A DNA stretch of 64,000 bases from Paraclostridium tenue (lineage in GTDB: Bacteria; Bacillota; Clostridia; Peptostreptococcales; Peptostreptococcaceae), in the NCBI RefSeq assembly GCF_039521565.1, contig NZ_BAAACP010000004.1:1-64000 (forward strand). Reading direction: 5' to 3'. The number at the start of each line of letters is the position of its first letter. Position 1 is the first letter of the stretch. The notes beneath the pieces were generated by a model. It saw only the letters and a program-made list of their open reading frames with translations, was not told where the DNA came from and did no database searches. The translations under genes were made by a program, and so were the position numbers. This document shows positions 43,318 to 52,519 of this stretch, piece by piece.

Positions 43318-44949
43318 TTAATTATTTGTTTTAATTCTTTTCCATGTATATACATAATAACTTAAGACTTCTTTTATAGCGTTACCTATAAATGTATAAG
43401 CATTATCGTCTAAGTTAGCTAAAGATATTCTTACAGACCATTCTGGTCCATAAAATCCATGACCACTTAATAATACAATTGAATAGTTATTTGCTAGTTT
43501 AAATAACATATCAGATGGTTTATAATTAGTTTTTATAAAGTCTGCAAAATCTTCTCCATAATTATTAGTAGCCCATTTCATTATATCAAATATTACATAA
43601 TAAGAAGCATCATGTATATCTTTTTTTATTTCTACATCTAAAGCGTCATAAAGTAGTTTTTGTCTACGTTTACATATAGACATATTAACTTTTTTATAAG
43701 AGTCTTTATCATCTATTAATGCAAATGCTGAGAAAAATGCCATTTGAACTTGTTGAGGAGTAGATAAACCAGCAGTATGGTTAAGAGCTACAAGTCTACT
43801 ATCAGCTACTATTCTATCCATAAATGATATTTTATCTGGATTTAAACTCATATCACTATAACGTTTGTTTACTGATGATTTTAAATCCGCAGGAAGTTCG
43901 TTTATAAGCTTATCAAATACATTGTCATGATGAAGAGCTAAAGTACCTAAACGCCATCCAGTTACACCAAAATATTTAGAATAAGAATAAGCTCCTATTG
44001 TATTATAAGGTAAACTCGACATTATAGATTTAAATCCATTAACAAATGTACCATAAACATCATCTGATATTATCATTAAATCAGGATGATTATTTTTTAC
44101 AACATTGACTAAATTATTACTACTATTTTCATCTATAGCTATAGATGCAGGGTTATTAGGATTAACTAAAAATAAAGCTTTTATAGATTTATCACTAAGT
44201 TTTTCTAATTCTTTTTTTGAGTATTGCCAAGTATGATTATTATTTTCGTCAACCTCATCAGCATTTATATGAATAACCTCAAAATCATATCTTGGTAAAT
44301 GTGGTATTTCTAAGTAAGGTGTAAATATAGGAGTCATAATAGCTATCTTATCACCTTTTCTTAACAATTCATTAGCCATTAGAGAATCAAATATATAACA
44401 CATAGCAGCTGTTGCACCTTCTACAGCAAATATACTTAAAGGACCACCTTTTTTAGTATCATATTTCATTTCTTTTATTAAATATTTAGTAACTATTTTT
44501 TCTATATGATTAAGAATTCTATCAGGAGATGGATAATTATCACCTATTATACCATCAGCTAATTCATAAACCCAAGAATCTGGATCAAAATCAAGTTTTT
44601 CAATTCCATAATCTACTATATCTTTAGCTAATTTAGCTCCTGGCATATTTAAATTATCGTAAATATACTTATAAAAACGTGTAGCTATACCTTCTTTTCT
44701 AGGCATTCCTGCTAAATCGTTTTCACTCCATGTTTCACGAGTTTCATTAACTGCAAATTGACCAAATGTAAAAAATGCTTCTCTAGGTGTCGCAGCTGTC
44801 CAATTTGGATTACCACGACCAGCATCTAAAACTCTTCTACCACTTTCCATAGCTCTAAACTTTGCCAATTTGATTAATTTATCTTTAAATTCAAATGGAC
44901 TAATTTTTCCATAAATATCATTAATTTCTTTAAAGTTATATCTACGCAT
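43318..44949 (-). CDS. asd: Aspartate 4-decarboxylase (bifunctional with aspartate aminotransferase)
   Basis: PLP enzyme of fold type I converting L-aspartate to L-alanine and CO2 (EC 4.1.1.12), a proton-consuming reaction. It is about 543 aa, close to the 530-550 typical of the family and longer than plain aminotransferases. Seen: LDAGRGNPNW, VEGATAAMCYIFDSL, FLVNPNNPAS, ISDDVYGTFV and YSYSKYFGVTGWRLG with the PLP-binding Lys. ATG 44949 has AGGAGT 8 nt upstream on the minus strand; GTG 44955 is less likely. The AspT antiporter that normally pairs with it is absent here; YjeM is the nearest permease. The symbol is sometimes written aspD. Confidence 0.93.
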   Translation of the reverse strand: MRRYNFKEINDIYGKISPFEFKDKLIKLAKFRAMESGRRVLDAGRGNPNWTAATPREAFFTFGQFAVNETRETWSENDLAGMPRKEGIATRFYKYIYDNLNMPGAKLAKDIVDYGIEKLDFDPDSWVYELADGIIGDNYPSPDRILNHIEKIVTKYLIKEMKYDTKKGGPLSIFAVEGATAAMCYIFDSLMANELLRKGDKIAIMTPIFTPYLEIPHLPRYDFEVIHINADEVDENNNHTWQYSKKELEKLSDKSIKALFLVNPNNPASIAIDENSSNNLVNVVKNNHPDLMIISDDVYGTFVNGFKSIMSSLPYNTIGAYSYSKYFGVTGWRLGTLALHHDNVFDKLINELPADLKSSVNKRYSDMSLNPDKISFMDRIVADSRLVALNHTAGLSTPQQVQMAFFSAFALIDDKDSYKKVNMSICKRRQKLLYDALDVEIKKDIHDASYYVIFDIMKWATNNYGEDFADFIKTNYKPSDMLFKLANNYSIVLLSGHGFYGPEWSVRISLANLDDNAYTFIGNAIKEVLSYYVYTWKRIKTNN

Positions 44950-45077
44950 ATACACACACTCCTATGTTATTTGTAATTAATATATAAAACAACAAATATT
45001 AAAAATTTACGTAATTATTATTAAAAGATTTTAATAAAAATTAATAAAAATAAAATTGTATATGAAATATATAGAAA

Positions 45078-45115
45078 ATTTAATAAAGTTTTAATATATT
45101 AAAACTTTATTAAAT
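45078..45115. repeat. 38-nt perfect palindrome without loop
   Basis: The arm ending TTTAATAAAGTTTTAATA (45079-45096) is followed at once by its exact complement (45097-45114), plus one more pair outside. It sits between two divergent genes, so it may be an operator; it has no G/C core for a good terminator. Confidence 0.6.
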
Positions 45116-45198
45116 AACATAAAAACAAGATAAAACTTTAAAAATATATATTTTAAATAAAATGTCTAAAAAAAATAAGAAAATATAAAAGGAAAAAG

Positions 45199-45227
45199 TT
45201 GTAAATAAATAGAAGTTTTAATATAAT
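45199..45227 (+). promoter_or_regulatory. Promoter of histidine kinase 1
   Basis: TTGTAA (45199-45204), 17-nt spacer, perfect TATAAT (45222-45227). Confidence 0.7.
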
Positions 45228-45261
45228 TATTTTTTATTTTGTTTTAAAGGTGGGGGTTATT

Positions 45262-46407
45262 ATGAAATCCAATTATTATGAAAAATATATATTGAATTCG
45301 TCTCCAATTTTATATATATTTGGAGAATTAAAAAAAAGTTCGAATAGTCGTTATTCATTTAAAATAGAAAAAATCAGTGATACATTAGAGGTGTTATTAG
45401 ACATAGAAAAAAATGATATTACAGGAAGAGAACTAAATGAAGTATTTATACTAGATAATATTAATGAAATTTTAGAGTCAGTATCAAAGGAAGATAATAT
45501 TAGAGTACATATAAAAAAAATTAATAAAGATTATGAGTTTGTATCTAGAAATATAGAAGGTAATAAATATACTATATGGTTAATAGATATAAAAAAAGAA
45601 CTAGAATTTGAAAAATTAAATAAAATAAGGTCTGAATTTTTTACTAATTTGTCTCATGAGTTAAGAACACCATTAAATTTAATATTTAGTTCATTACAAG
45701 TATTAAATTTAAAAGTAGAAGGTAGTGGAATAAAAGAAGAAGAGTCTATATCAAAATATCTAAATATGGCAACTCAAAATACATATAGATTATTAAAGCT
45801 AGTAAATAATATAATTGATTCAAATAAGATAACATCAGGGTATTTTGATTACAATCCTCAAAATTATGATATCATTAACTTTGTCGAAGGTATTTGTCAA
45901 TCTATAGTTGATTTTGCAAAATATAAAAATATAGAAATTATATTTGATACAGAAATTGAAGAAAAAGTTATTTCATTTGATCTTGATAAAATAGAACGTA
46001 TAATATTAAATATACTATCAAATGCAATTAAATTTAGCAAAGACAATGGACTTATAAAAATATATATAAGAGAAATAGACGACATGATAGAGATAGAAAT
46101 ATCTGATAATGGAATAGGAATACCTCCTCATAAATTAAGTTCAATATTTGATAGATTTAAACAGGTAGATAACAATATAATTAGAAGAGGTGAAGGAAGT
46201 GGAATCGGATTATATCTAGTTAAAAGTTTAGTTGATATGCATGGTGGTAATATAAAAGTTAATAGTGAATTAGATAAAGGGACAAAATTTAAAATACAAA
46301 TACCAAATAAAATAGCAAAAAACTCTGAATTTGTTATCTTAGATAAGAATCTACAAAATTCTTATATAGAAAAAATAAAAGTAGAATTTTCAGATATTTA
46401 TGCATAA
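45262..46407 (+). CDS. Soluble orphan sensor histidine kinase 1
   Basis: 381 aa, no membrane helix, so a cytoplasmic sensor. The N-terminal 125 residues form a degenerate PAS-like region (YYEKYILNSSPILYIFG). Then HisKA with SEFFTNLSHELRTPLNL (phospho-His) and HATPase_c with LSNAIKFS (N box), SDNGIGIPP (G1) and GEGSGIGLYLV (G2). It ends in IKVEFSDIYA, a tail shared with the next kinase. No response-regulator gene is nearby. Such orphan kinases in Clostridia often feed the sporulation regulator Spo0A; that is only a possibility here. ATG 45262 is preferred over GTG 45250, which overlaps the SD. Confidence 0.92.
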   Translation: MKSNYYEKYILNSSPILYIFGELKKSSNSRYSFKIEKISDTLEVLLDIEKNDITGRELNEVFILDNINEILESVSKEDNIRVHIKKINKDYEFVSRNIEGNKYTIWLIDIKKELEFEKLNKIRSEFFTNLSHELRTPLNLIFSSLQVLNLKVEGSGIKEEESISKYLNMATQNTYRLLKLVNNIIDSNKITSGYFDYNPQNYDIINFVEGICQSIVDFAKYKNIEIIFDTEIEEKVISFDLDKIERIILNILSNAIKFSKDNGLIKIYIREIDDMIEIEISDNGIGIPPHKLSSIFDRFKQVDNNIIRRGEGSGIGLYLVKSLVDMHGGNIKVNSELDKGTKFKIQIPNKIAKNSEFVILDKNLQNSYIEKIKVEFSDIYA

Positions 46408-46412
46408 ATGTT

Positions 46413-46445
46413 AATCTAGATTATAAATTATAATCGAGATTTTTG
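46413..46445 (+). terminator. Intrinsic terminator between the two kinase genes
   Basis: AATCTAGATTATA (46413-46425) pairs with TATAATCGAGATT (46429-46441), one mismatch, then TTTT. Confidence 0.75.
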
Positions 46446-46446
46446 T

Positions 46447-46476
46447 ATTTATTTGCTATAATTATAGTAAATAAAT
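46447..46476 (+). promoter_or_regulatory. Near-perfect 30-bp palindrome over a TATAAT box
   Basis: ATTTATTTGCTATAA (46447-46461) and TTATAGTAAATAAAT (46462-46476) are complementary except for one pair. The centre contains TATAAT (46457-46462), the likely -10 of kinase 2, so a dimeric repressor bound here would block transcription. Confidence 0.5.
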
Positions 46477-46503
46477 CGGTATAGAGAATAAGGGGAGATA
46501 AAT

Positions 46504-48375
46504 TTGCAGGTCCATAAATATAAAGAAATTTTAGATAGTTGTCCTATTCCTTATATATGGGGGAAATATACAGGGAACATAGAATCTAAAAGTGCAGATT
46601 ATATAATTAAAGGGGGAAATGATTTATTACTTAGAAAATTAAATATTAAAAATGAATATGGAATAATAGATAAAGATTTAACTAGTGTTTTAGGAATGTC
46701 AAGAGAGGAATTAAATTTATTTTCTAAAGAAAAAGATAATAAGTTTACAAAGTATCAGTATGTATGTAACCTAAAAGATACATATAAAATAATCTTAAAT
46801 ATAGATGATAAAAATAATTTCTATATGTGGTTTCAAATTTATAGTATTAATAATAATTACAACTTAGCTATACAAAACAATTTAAAGGCTATTATATGGA
46901 TAAAAGACATAAATGGTAGATATATAAAAGTTAATAAAAACTTTGAAGAAATGACTGGTATATGTAAGGATGAAATAATAGGAAAAAAAGACTCTCAAAT
47001 TAATATTAATAACTTTATATACATTGAAGAATATGAAAAACTTGTATTAAATAAAAATAAAAGTAGCATCGAAAAAGTAATATTTGAAGATAATCAATGG
47101 GTTAGTATGTTTATACATCCTATGATTGATGAAGATAAAAATGTTATAGGAACTTATGGGTTTAAAGTTTATGATTATGTAAATTCAAAAACTGCTCTAG
47201 GTATAGAAAATAGAAATAAAATGTTAGAGGTAATAGTTGATAACTTACCAATACCAATATTTTATAAAGATATTCAAGGAGTATATTTATATTGTAACGA
47301 AGCTTTTGGGGAGTTATTAGAATTAAATAGACAAAAAGTTATTGGTAAAAAAGATTATGATTTAAATATAGCTGAAGAAAAAGTAGATATATATAGACAA
47401 TCTGATGATAAGGTTATAAAATATAAAGTCACTACAGTAGATGAAACTTATATGGAAAGAAGTAAAGATGATAAATTTATAGAAGTAACAAAAGTTCCAT
47501 TATGGGATTATAAAAAAGAAGTTGTAGGTATTATTGGAATTGTAATAGATTTAACTGAAAAAAAAGCTACAGAAAGAGAGTTAGAAAAACTTAGACTAGA
47601 TTTTTTCTCAAATTTAACTCATGAGTTTAGAACTCCATTGAATTTAATATTTTCATCAGTTCAATTAATAGATAAAAGCATATCTAAAATAAAACATGGA
47701 GATATAAATGTATTAATAAGATATTTGAATATAATAGAACAAAATGGAATGAGACTTTTAAAGTTAGTAAATAATTTAATTGATTCAACGAGAATTGATT
47801 CAGGGTGTTTAGATTATAATCCAAAAAATAAAGATATAGTAAATTTTGTTGAAAGTATTTGTGACTCAGTTATTGAATTTAGCAAATTTCAACATATAGA
47901 ACTTATATTTGATACTGATGAAGAAGAAAAAATAATATCTTTTGATAGTGATAAAATGGAACGTATAATGCTAAATTTATTATCTAATGCCATAAAATAT
48001 AATAAAGAGACTGGAAAAATAGATGTGAAAATAAAATGTAATGATGATTATATAGATATAAGTGTTATAGATACTGGAGTAGGTATACCAAATGATAAAA
48101 TAGATTATGTATTTGAAAAATTTAAGCAAGTAGATAATAGATTAACAAAAATAAGTGAAGGTAGTGGAATAGGATTATCAATAGTCAAATCTTTAGTAGA
48201 ATTACATAAAGGAATTATAAATGTAAGTAGTAAAGTTGGAGTAGGAACTGAATTTAAAGTTAGTATACCTAATAAAACAATAATTCAAGATGAAAACCTA
48301 AATTATATCATAAATGAATCTATAGATATGAATAAAAAAATTCAAATAGAGTTTTCTGATATATATATAATATAG
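46504..48375 (+). CDS. Orphan sensor histidine kinase 2 with two PAS domains
   Basis: 623 aa, cytoplasmic, paralogue of kinase 1. TTG start behind GGGGAG. In order: degenerate PAS-like N terminus (KYKEILDSCPIPYIWG, matching the start of kinase 1), PAS A (about 120-235; IIWIKDINGRYIKVNKNFEEMTG), PAS B (about 250-350; DNLPIPIFYKDIQGVYLYCN), HisKA with FSNLTHEFRTPLNLIFSSVQ, and HATPase_c (DTGVGIPN, GSGIGLSIV). It ends in IQIEFSDIYII. The pair thus arose by duplication, with the PAS number changed. No receiver or response regulator is encoded nearby. Confidence 0.93.
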   Translation: MQVHKYKEILDSCPIPYIWGKYTGNIESKSADYIIKGGNDLLLRKLNIKNEYGIIDKDLTSVLGMSREELNLFSKEKDNKFTKYQYVCNLKDTYKIILNIDDKNNFYMWFQIYSINNNYNLAIQNNLKAIIWIKDINGRYIKVNKNFEEMTGICKDEIIGKKDSQININNFIYIEEYEKLVLNKNKSSIEKVIFEDNQWVSMFIHPMIDEDKNVIGTYGFKVYDYVNSKTALGIENRNKMLEVIVDNLPIPIFYKDIQGVYLYCNEAFGELLELNRQKVIGKKDYDLNIAEEKVDIYRQSDDKVIKYKVTTVDETYMERSKDDKFIEVTKVPLWDYKKEVVGIIGIVIDLTEKKATERELEKLRLDFFSNLTHEFRTPLNLIFSSVQLIDKSISKIKHGDINVLIRYLNIIEQNGMRLLKLVNNLIDSTRIDSGCLDYNPKNKDIVNFVESICDSVIEFSKFQHIELIFDTDEEEKIISFDSDKMERIMLNLLSNAIKYNKETGKIDVKIKCNDDYIDISVIDTGVGIPNDKIDYVFEKFKQVDNRLTKISEGSGIGLSIVKSLVELHKGIINVSSKVGVGTEFKVSIPNKTIIQDENLNYIINESIDMNKKIQIEFSDIYII

Positions 48376-48404
48376 CCCCTAATAAAATAGGGGCTATATT
48401 TTTA
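48369..48404. terminator. Bidirectional intrinsic terminator
   Basis: AATATAGCCCC (48369-48379) pairs with GGGGCTATATT (48390-48400), 10-nt loop, between convergent genes. Confidence 0.9.
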
Positions 48405-48942
48405 ATTCTAATAACATATACAGATTGTAAAGTATTAGATTCATGGAGATAAACTTTATAATTTTATAAACATATCTTTCACCTTTTGAGCTAGTTTTAA
48501 GTCTTGAAAGTTTTAAATTAAAACCTAAAGGAAAAAATAAATCTACTCCTTCATAAGTAAAAGCATCTAATATTATATGTGAAGTATATCCAGTTAAGAT
48601 TCCATAAGATATACAAATTAATATAATATTATTTTCACCTATTAAAATTATTAATTTTAGAAATTGTAATAAGATTAATAAAATTAAAAGGCTATGAGTA
48701 AAACCTCTATGTTTACATCTTTTTGATATAAACTTTGATAGATAAGGCCATTTTTTACTTATGTATGACTTTCTAGTATCTAAATCAGGAAGCATTGATC
48801 CTAGATTAGCAGATTGAAAACAAATTGCAAAAAGTATTAATTTATATAAAATATTATAATTATTTAAATATATACTATCGAATTTAAAAAATGTTAATGC
48901 TATAAATAGATACCCTCCAGATGAATGTGTTTCTTTTGTCAT
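48394..48942 (-). CDS. YdjM-like membrane-bound metal-dependent hydrolase family protein
   Basis: 182 aa, 4 or so membrane helices. Family motifs: GSMLPDLDTRKS and CKHRGFTHSLL (His/Asp residues that probably bind metal), then GYTSHIILDAFTYEGVDLFFP. In E. coli the relative YdjM is SOS-induced, but the reaction is unknown. The ribosome site GAAAGGGTA lies before the ATG on the minus strand. It is convergent with kinase 2 and divergent from clcA. No LexA box was seen upstream. Confidence 0.85.
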   Translation of the reverse strand: MTKETHSSGGYLFIALTFFKFDSIYLNNYNILYKLILFAICFQSANLGSMLPDLDTRKSYISKKWPYLSKFISKRCKHRGFTHSLLILLILLQFLKLIILIGENNIILICISYGILTGYTSHIILDAFTYEGVDLFFPLGFNLKLSRLKTSSKGERYVYKIIKFISMNLILYNLYMLLELKI

Positions 48943-49129
48943 TAAAATACCCTTTCTAATAATTGGTTATTAAATTTTATTATATATTAAAAAAAATAAA
49001 TATGGAATCAACAAAGTTAAAATATTTTTATAAAAAATATTAAAATAAAGAATTTTACATATTGTATACAATTTAAAAAAGTTAGATTTAGTAGTATAAT
49101 ATATATTGGTTAAAAAAGGAGGTCTTTAA

Positions 49130-50698
49130 ATGGATAAAGAAAGAACTTGTAATTTATTAAGACATACTAAAAATTTAAAGTTTAAACTTATACTAGAAAG
49201 TGCAATAATAGGTGCTTTAGTTGGATTAATCATAGTACTTCATAGAATAATGTTAAAGAAACTATCATCTATATTTATTGGTTTTTATAGTTATAGTAAA
49301 GGCAATATGTTAAGCACAGTTTTAATATTTGCACTTTTAATAATAAGTGGTTATTTAGTAGCTTTAATGCTTAAAAAAGAACCTATGATAGGTGGAAGTG
49401 GTATACCACAAGTTGAAGGTATATTGATGCAAAAGCTAAAAGGAAATTGGTTTGGAATTTTGATTAATAAATTTGTAGGTGGACTTATAGCTTTAGGAGC
49501 AGGTTTATCTCTTGGTAGAGAAGGCCCATCTGTTCAAATGGGGGCTAGCGTTGGAGAAGGGTTTGCAAAAATTTTCAAAAGAGTTAGTGTAGAAGAAAAA
49601 TATTTAATAACTAGTGGAGCAAGTGCTGGTTTATCTGCTGCATTTAATGCGCCTATATCTGGAGTGATGTTTGCGTTAGAAGAAGTTCATAAAAACTTTT
49701 CACCATTAGTTTTATTATCTGTAATGTCATCTGCATTAATGTCAGATTTTGTTACTAAAAATATTTTAGGAATTGGAAAATCTCTTAGTTTTGTTGGGGT
49801 TAAGCCAATGGATTTAAAATATTATTGGCTTTTAATAATATTAGGAATAGCAGTAGGAATAAGTGGTGTTATATTTAATAGTGGTATTTTAAAAACTCAA
49901 TCAATTTTTAAAAACTCTAAATTAAGTACAGAAATAAAAGTCATAATCCCATTTTTAATAACTGGAGTTATAGGATTGACAGCACCTATATTATTAGGGG
50001 GAGGTCATGAACTTATAATGTCTTTAGGTAATGATTCAATAACATTAAAGATGCTATTATTATTTTTATTTGTTAAATTTGTATTTACATTTATTTGTTT
50101 TGGATCTGGAGTTCCAGGAGGTATATTTTTTCCACTATTAGTTTTAGGTTCATTAATAGGAAATATATTTGGAATAGTAGCAACAAATGTTTTTGATATT
50201 CCAAGTATGTATATATTAAACTTTATAATACTTGCTATGGCAGGTCATTTTGCGTCTATTGTAAAAGCACCTATAACAGGAATTATATTAATTTGTGAAA
50301 TGACAGGTAGTTTTGACCATCTGCTTGCATTATCTATAGTGTGTGTAGTTGCGTATATAACATCAGATTTACTTAAGTCTGAACCTATATATGAAAGTCT
50401 TCTTCATAGATGGATAGAAAAGGGGTCTAATAAATTTGTACCAAGCCAAGTTAAAAAGAGTCTTATGGAAGTTGTAGTTCAATTAGGATGCGAAATAGAT
50501 CATAAACAAATAAAAGATATAACTTGGCCAGAAAATTGTTTAATAGTTTCTATAACAAGAGGTGGAAAAGAAATAATACCAAGAGGAAATACAACTTTAA
50601 TAGGTGGAGATTATTTAACTATAATGGCAAATGAAGAAAATGCAGCTTGTGCATTAGATTATGTGACAAGCTTAACATCTAATATAAAATTATTATAG
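49130..50698 (+). CDS. clcA: ClC chloride/proton antiporter with C-terminal TrkA-C (RCK_C) domain
   Basis: 522 aa. Membrane part: IGGSGIPQVEG (selectivity filter Ser), LGREGPSVQMGAS (gating Glu), and FGSGVPGGIFFPLLVLGS (filter loop). The C-terminal TrkA-C domain starts near residue 445 (LMEVVVQLGCEIDHKQI, LIGGDYLTIMAN), a ligand-sensing regulatory module. In E. coli ClcA works in extreme acid resistance by countering charge build-up during amino-acid decarboxylation; nearby decarboxylases make the same role attractive here. The SD AAAGGAGG precedes ATG 49130. It is a separate family branch from the CLC-F gene at 7766. Confidence 0.94.
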   Translation: MDKERTCNLLRHTKNLKFKLILESAIIGALVGLIIVLHRIMLKKLSSIFIGFYSYSKGNMLSTVLIFALLIISGYLVALMLKKEPMIGGSGIPQVEGILMQKLKGNWFGILINKFVGGLIALGAGLSLGREGPSVQMGASVGEGFAKIFKRVSVEEKYLITSGASAGLSAAFNAPISGVMFALEEVHKNFSPLVLLSVMSSALMSDFVTKNILGIGKSLSFVGVKPMDLKYYWLLIILGIAVGISGVIFNSGILKTQSIFKNSKLSTEIKVIIPFLITGVIGLTAPILLGGGHELIMSLGNDSITLKMLLLFLFVKFVFTFICFGSGVPGGIFFPLLVLGSLIGNIFGIVATNVFDIPSMYILNFIILAMAGHFASIVKAPITGIILICEMTGSFDHLLALSIVCVVAYITSDLLKSEPIYESLLHRWIEKGSNKFVPSQVKKSLMEVVVQLGCEIDHKQIKDITWPENCLIVSITRGGKEIIPRGNTTLIGGDYLTIMANEENAACALDYVTSLTSNIKLL

Positions 50699-50771
50699 AA
50701 TTTTATTTATAAAAACCACATATATATTAAAAATGTATAAGGTACAAATTTAGTATATGATGGGTGATTAT

Positions 50772-52331
50772 ATGAGAAGAAAGAAACTTATAATAAATGC
50801 AGTAATAATGACTTTTTCTACTATTATTTTTGGATTGGTCTCTATGTATTTTAGAGTATATTTATCTAAAAAAATAGGAACTGAGGGAATGGGGTTATAT
50901 CAACTTATAATGTCTGTATATTTTATGGCAATTACATTTTCAAGTGCAGGAATTAGAATAGCAATTACCAGGCTTGTAGCAGAACAAGTAGGAAAAGGGA
51001 ACAAAAATTCTATAAGGTCAATAGTAAATAAAGGATGTATATACAGTTTATTTTTTAGTTTAATTACATCTTTGGCACTTTTTTATTGTTCTGAATATAT
51101 AGGTATAGTATTACTAAAAGATGAAAGATCTATTACATCTTTAAAAATACTATCCTATAGTTTACCATTTATAGGAATATCCTCTTGTTTGAGTGGATAT
51201 TTTTATGGAGCTAGAGAAGTAGTAAAATCAGTTTCAACAGAAATAATAGAACAACTAATAATGATGTCTATTGTAGTGGTATCTATAAATATATTTTTAG
51301 ATACAAATATAGAAAAAATATGTGCTTTAATTTGCGTTGGCATGGCTTTAGGGCAAATAATATCTTGTATATATGCATATATATTGTGTACGTTTAAGAC
51401 AAGAACTTTAAATAGAACAGTAACTTGTAGTAATTATAATGAATGTAGTATTATTGATATAACTAAAATTGCACTTCCTATAGCATCGAGTTCATATATC
51501 CAAAGTGGACTTAGAACTATAGAGGATATACTAATACCAAATGCCCTTAGAATGTCAGGGACTTCTGTAGCAACATCTTTATCTATATTCGGAATGATAA
51601 AAGGAATGGCTTTACCTATAATTAATTTTCCTGCAGTATTTTTAAGTTCTTTTGCAACTTTAATAATCCCTGAAATATCAGAGGCATATTCTCTTAATCG
51701 AAATAAAATGGTTAATTTTATTATTTCAAATGTATTTAGAGTAACTTTTATAATATCGATATTTGCATCAGGAGTATTTATAGCATTTTCTGATGAAATT
51801 GGATTGATGATATATAATAATAATGAAATAGGTACTATAATAAAAATTTTAGCACCTGTAATTCCTGTGATGTATCTAGAGCGTATTATGGATGGAATAT
51901 TAAATTCTTTAAATAAACAAGTGACACTTTTAAAAATAAATTTAGTTGATATGATAGTTAGAATAATTATTATATACTTTATTATACCTATAAGAGGCAT
52001 TGAGGGTTTTATAATAGTTATATTTACTAGCAATATTTTAAACTTTGTACTTAATATGATAAATGTTTTAACATCAACTAAATTAGAGTTTAAGTTGTTT
52101 AGTTGGGTTTTAAAACCTATTATATGTGTAAGTTTAGCTGTGATTTTATCTACATATTTAAGTGGTAACTTTATAAACAAAGTGATTAGTTCTATGTTCA
52201 TATATTTTATAATGTTAGTTTTAACTAAATGTATAAGAATTAAAGATTTTAATTGGGTAATAGATAGCTTTAGATTGGTAAGAGATATAAATGTAAATAG
52301 TATAAAATTATATAGTGATCGATACTTATAA
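50772..52331 (+). CDS. SpoVB-like flippase of the MOP/MATE superfamily
   Basis: 519 aa, about 14 membrane helices. The N terminus (FSTIIFGLVSMYFRVYLSKKIG, GMGLYQLIMSVYFMAITFSSAG) is that of SpoVB/YtgP, polysaccharide or lipid II flippases used for cortex and cell-wall synthesis. ATG 50772 is taken, preceded by GGGTGAT; ATGs at 50757 and 50760 lack an SD. A terminator follows. It may be a vegetative homologue rather than the true sporulation gene. Confidence 0.88.
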   Translation: MRRKKLIINAVIMTFSTIIFGLVSMYFRVYLSKKIGTEGMGLYQLIMSVYFMAITFSSAGIRIAITRLVAEQVGKGNKNSIRSIVNKGCIYSLFFSLITSLALFYCSEYIGIVLLKDERSITSLKILSYSLPFIGISSCLSGYFYGAREVVKSVSTEIIEQLIMMSIVVVSINIFLDTNIEKICALICVGMALGQIISCIYAYILCTFKTRTLNRTVTCSNYNECSIIDITKIALPIASSSYIQSGLRTIEDILIPNALRMSGTSVATSLSIFGMIKGMALPIINFPAVFLSSFATLIIPEISEAYSLNRNKMVNFIISNVFRVTFIISIFASGVFIAFSDEIGLMIYNNNEIGTIIKILAPVIPVMYLERIMDGILNSLNKQVTLLKINLVDMIVRIIIIYFIIPIRGIEGFIIVIFTSNILNFVLNMINVLTSTKLEFKLFSWVLKPIICVSLAVILSTYLSGNFINKVISSMFIYFIMLVLTKCIRIKDFNWVIDSFRLVRDINVNSIKLYSDRYL

Positions 52332-52340
52332 TTTAAATAA

Positions 52341-52388
52341 AAATATGAAAGCTTAATTTTTTATACTAAATTAAGCTTTCATATTTTT
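52341..52388 (+). terminator. Intrinsic terminator
   Basis: AAATATGAAAGCTTAATTT (52341-52359) pairs with AAATTAAGCTTTCATATTT (52368-52386), 8-nt loop, then T. Confidence 0.9.
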
Positions 52389-52398
52389 TATATATGTA

Positions 52399-52427
52399 TT
52401 GATACAATAGAGTTTATTTGATAATAT
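52399..52427 (+). promoter_or_regulatory. Promoter of tnaA
   Basis: TTGATA (52399-52404), 17-nt spacer, TAATAT (52422-52427). No TnaC-like leader peptide was recognised in the about 85-nt leader. Confidence 0.6.
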
Positions 52428-52519
52428 TAAAGTTAGAAAGACAAATCAACATCATATCAATGACATTTTAAATACATCATAAATAAAGTTAAACTATTAA
52501 AAGCATGGGGGTCTTTATT

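Larger units (their letters stand above)
44950..45261. other. Divergent intergenic region asd / histidine kinase 1
   Basis: Very A/T-rich. It holds a 38-nt palindrome (45078-45115) and one promoter reading right (45199-45227). I could not pick a confident minus-strand promoter for asd. Confidence 0.6.

Noticed and set aside
51434..52201. Long minus-strand open frame (255 aa) inside the SpoVB-like gene
   Set aside because: Its Ile/Leu/Lys composition mirrors the A/T-rich membrane-protein codons on the other strand; no SD and no known motif.
52388..52519. TnaC-type leader peptide before tnaA
   Set aside because: No short ORF with a Trp codon and an SD was recognised.
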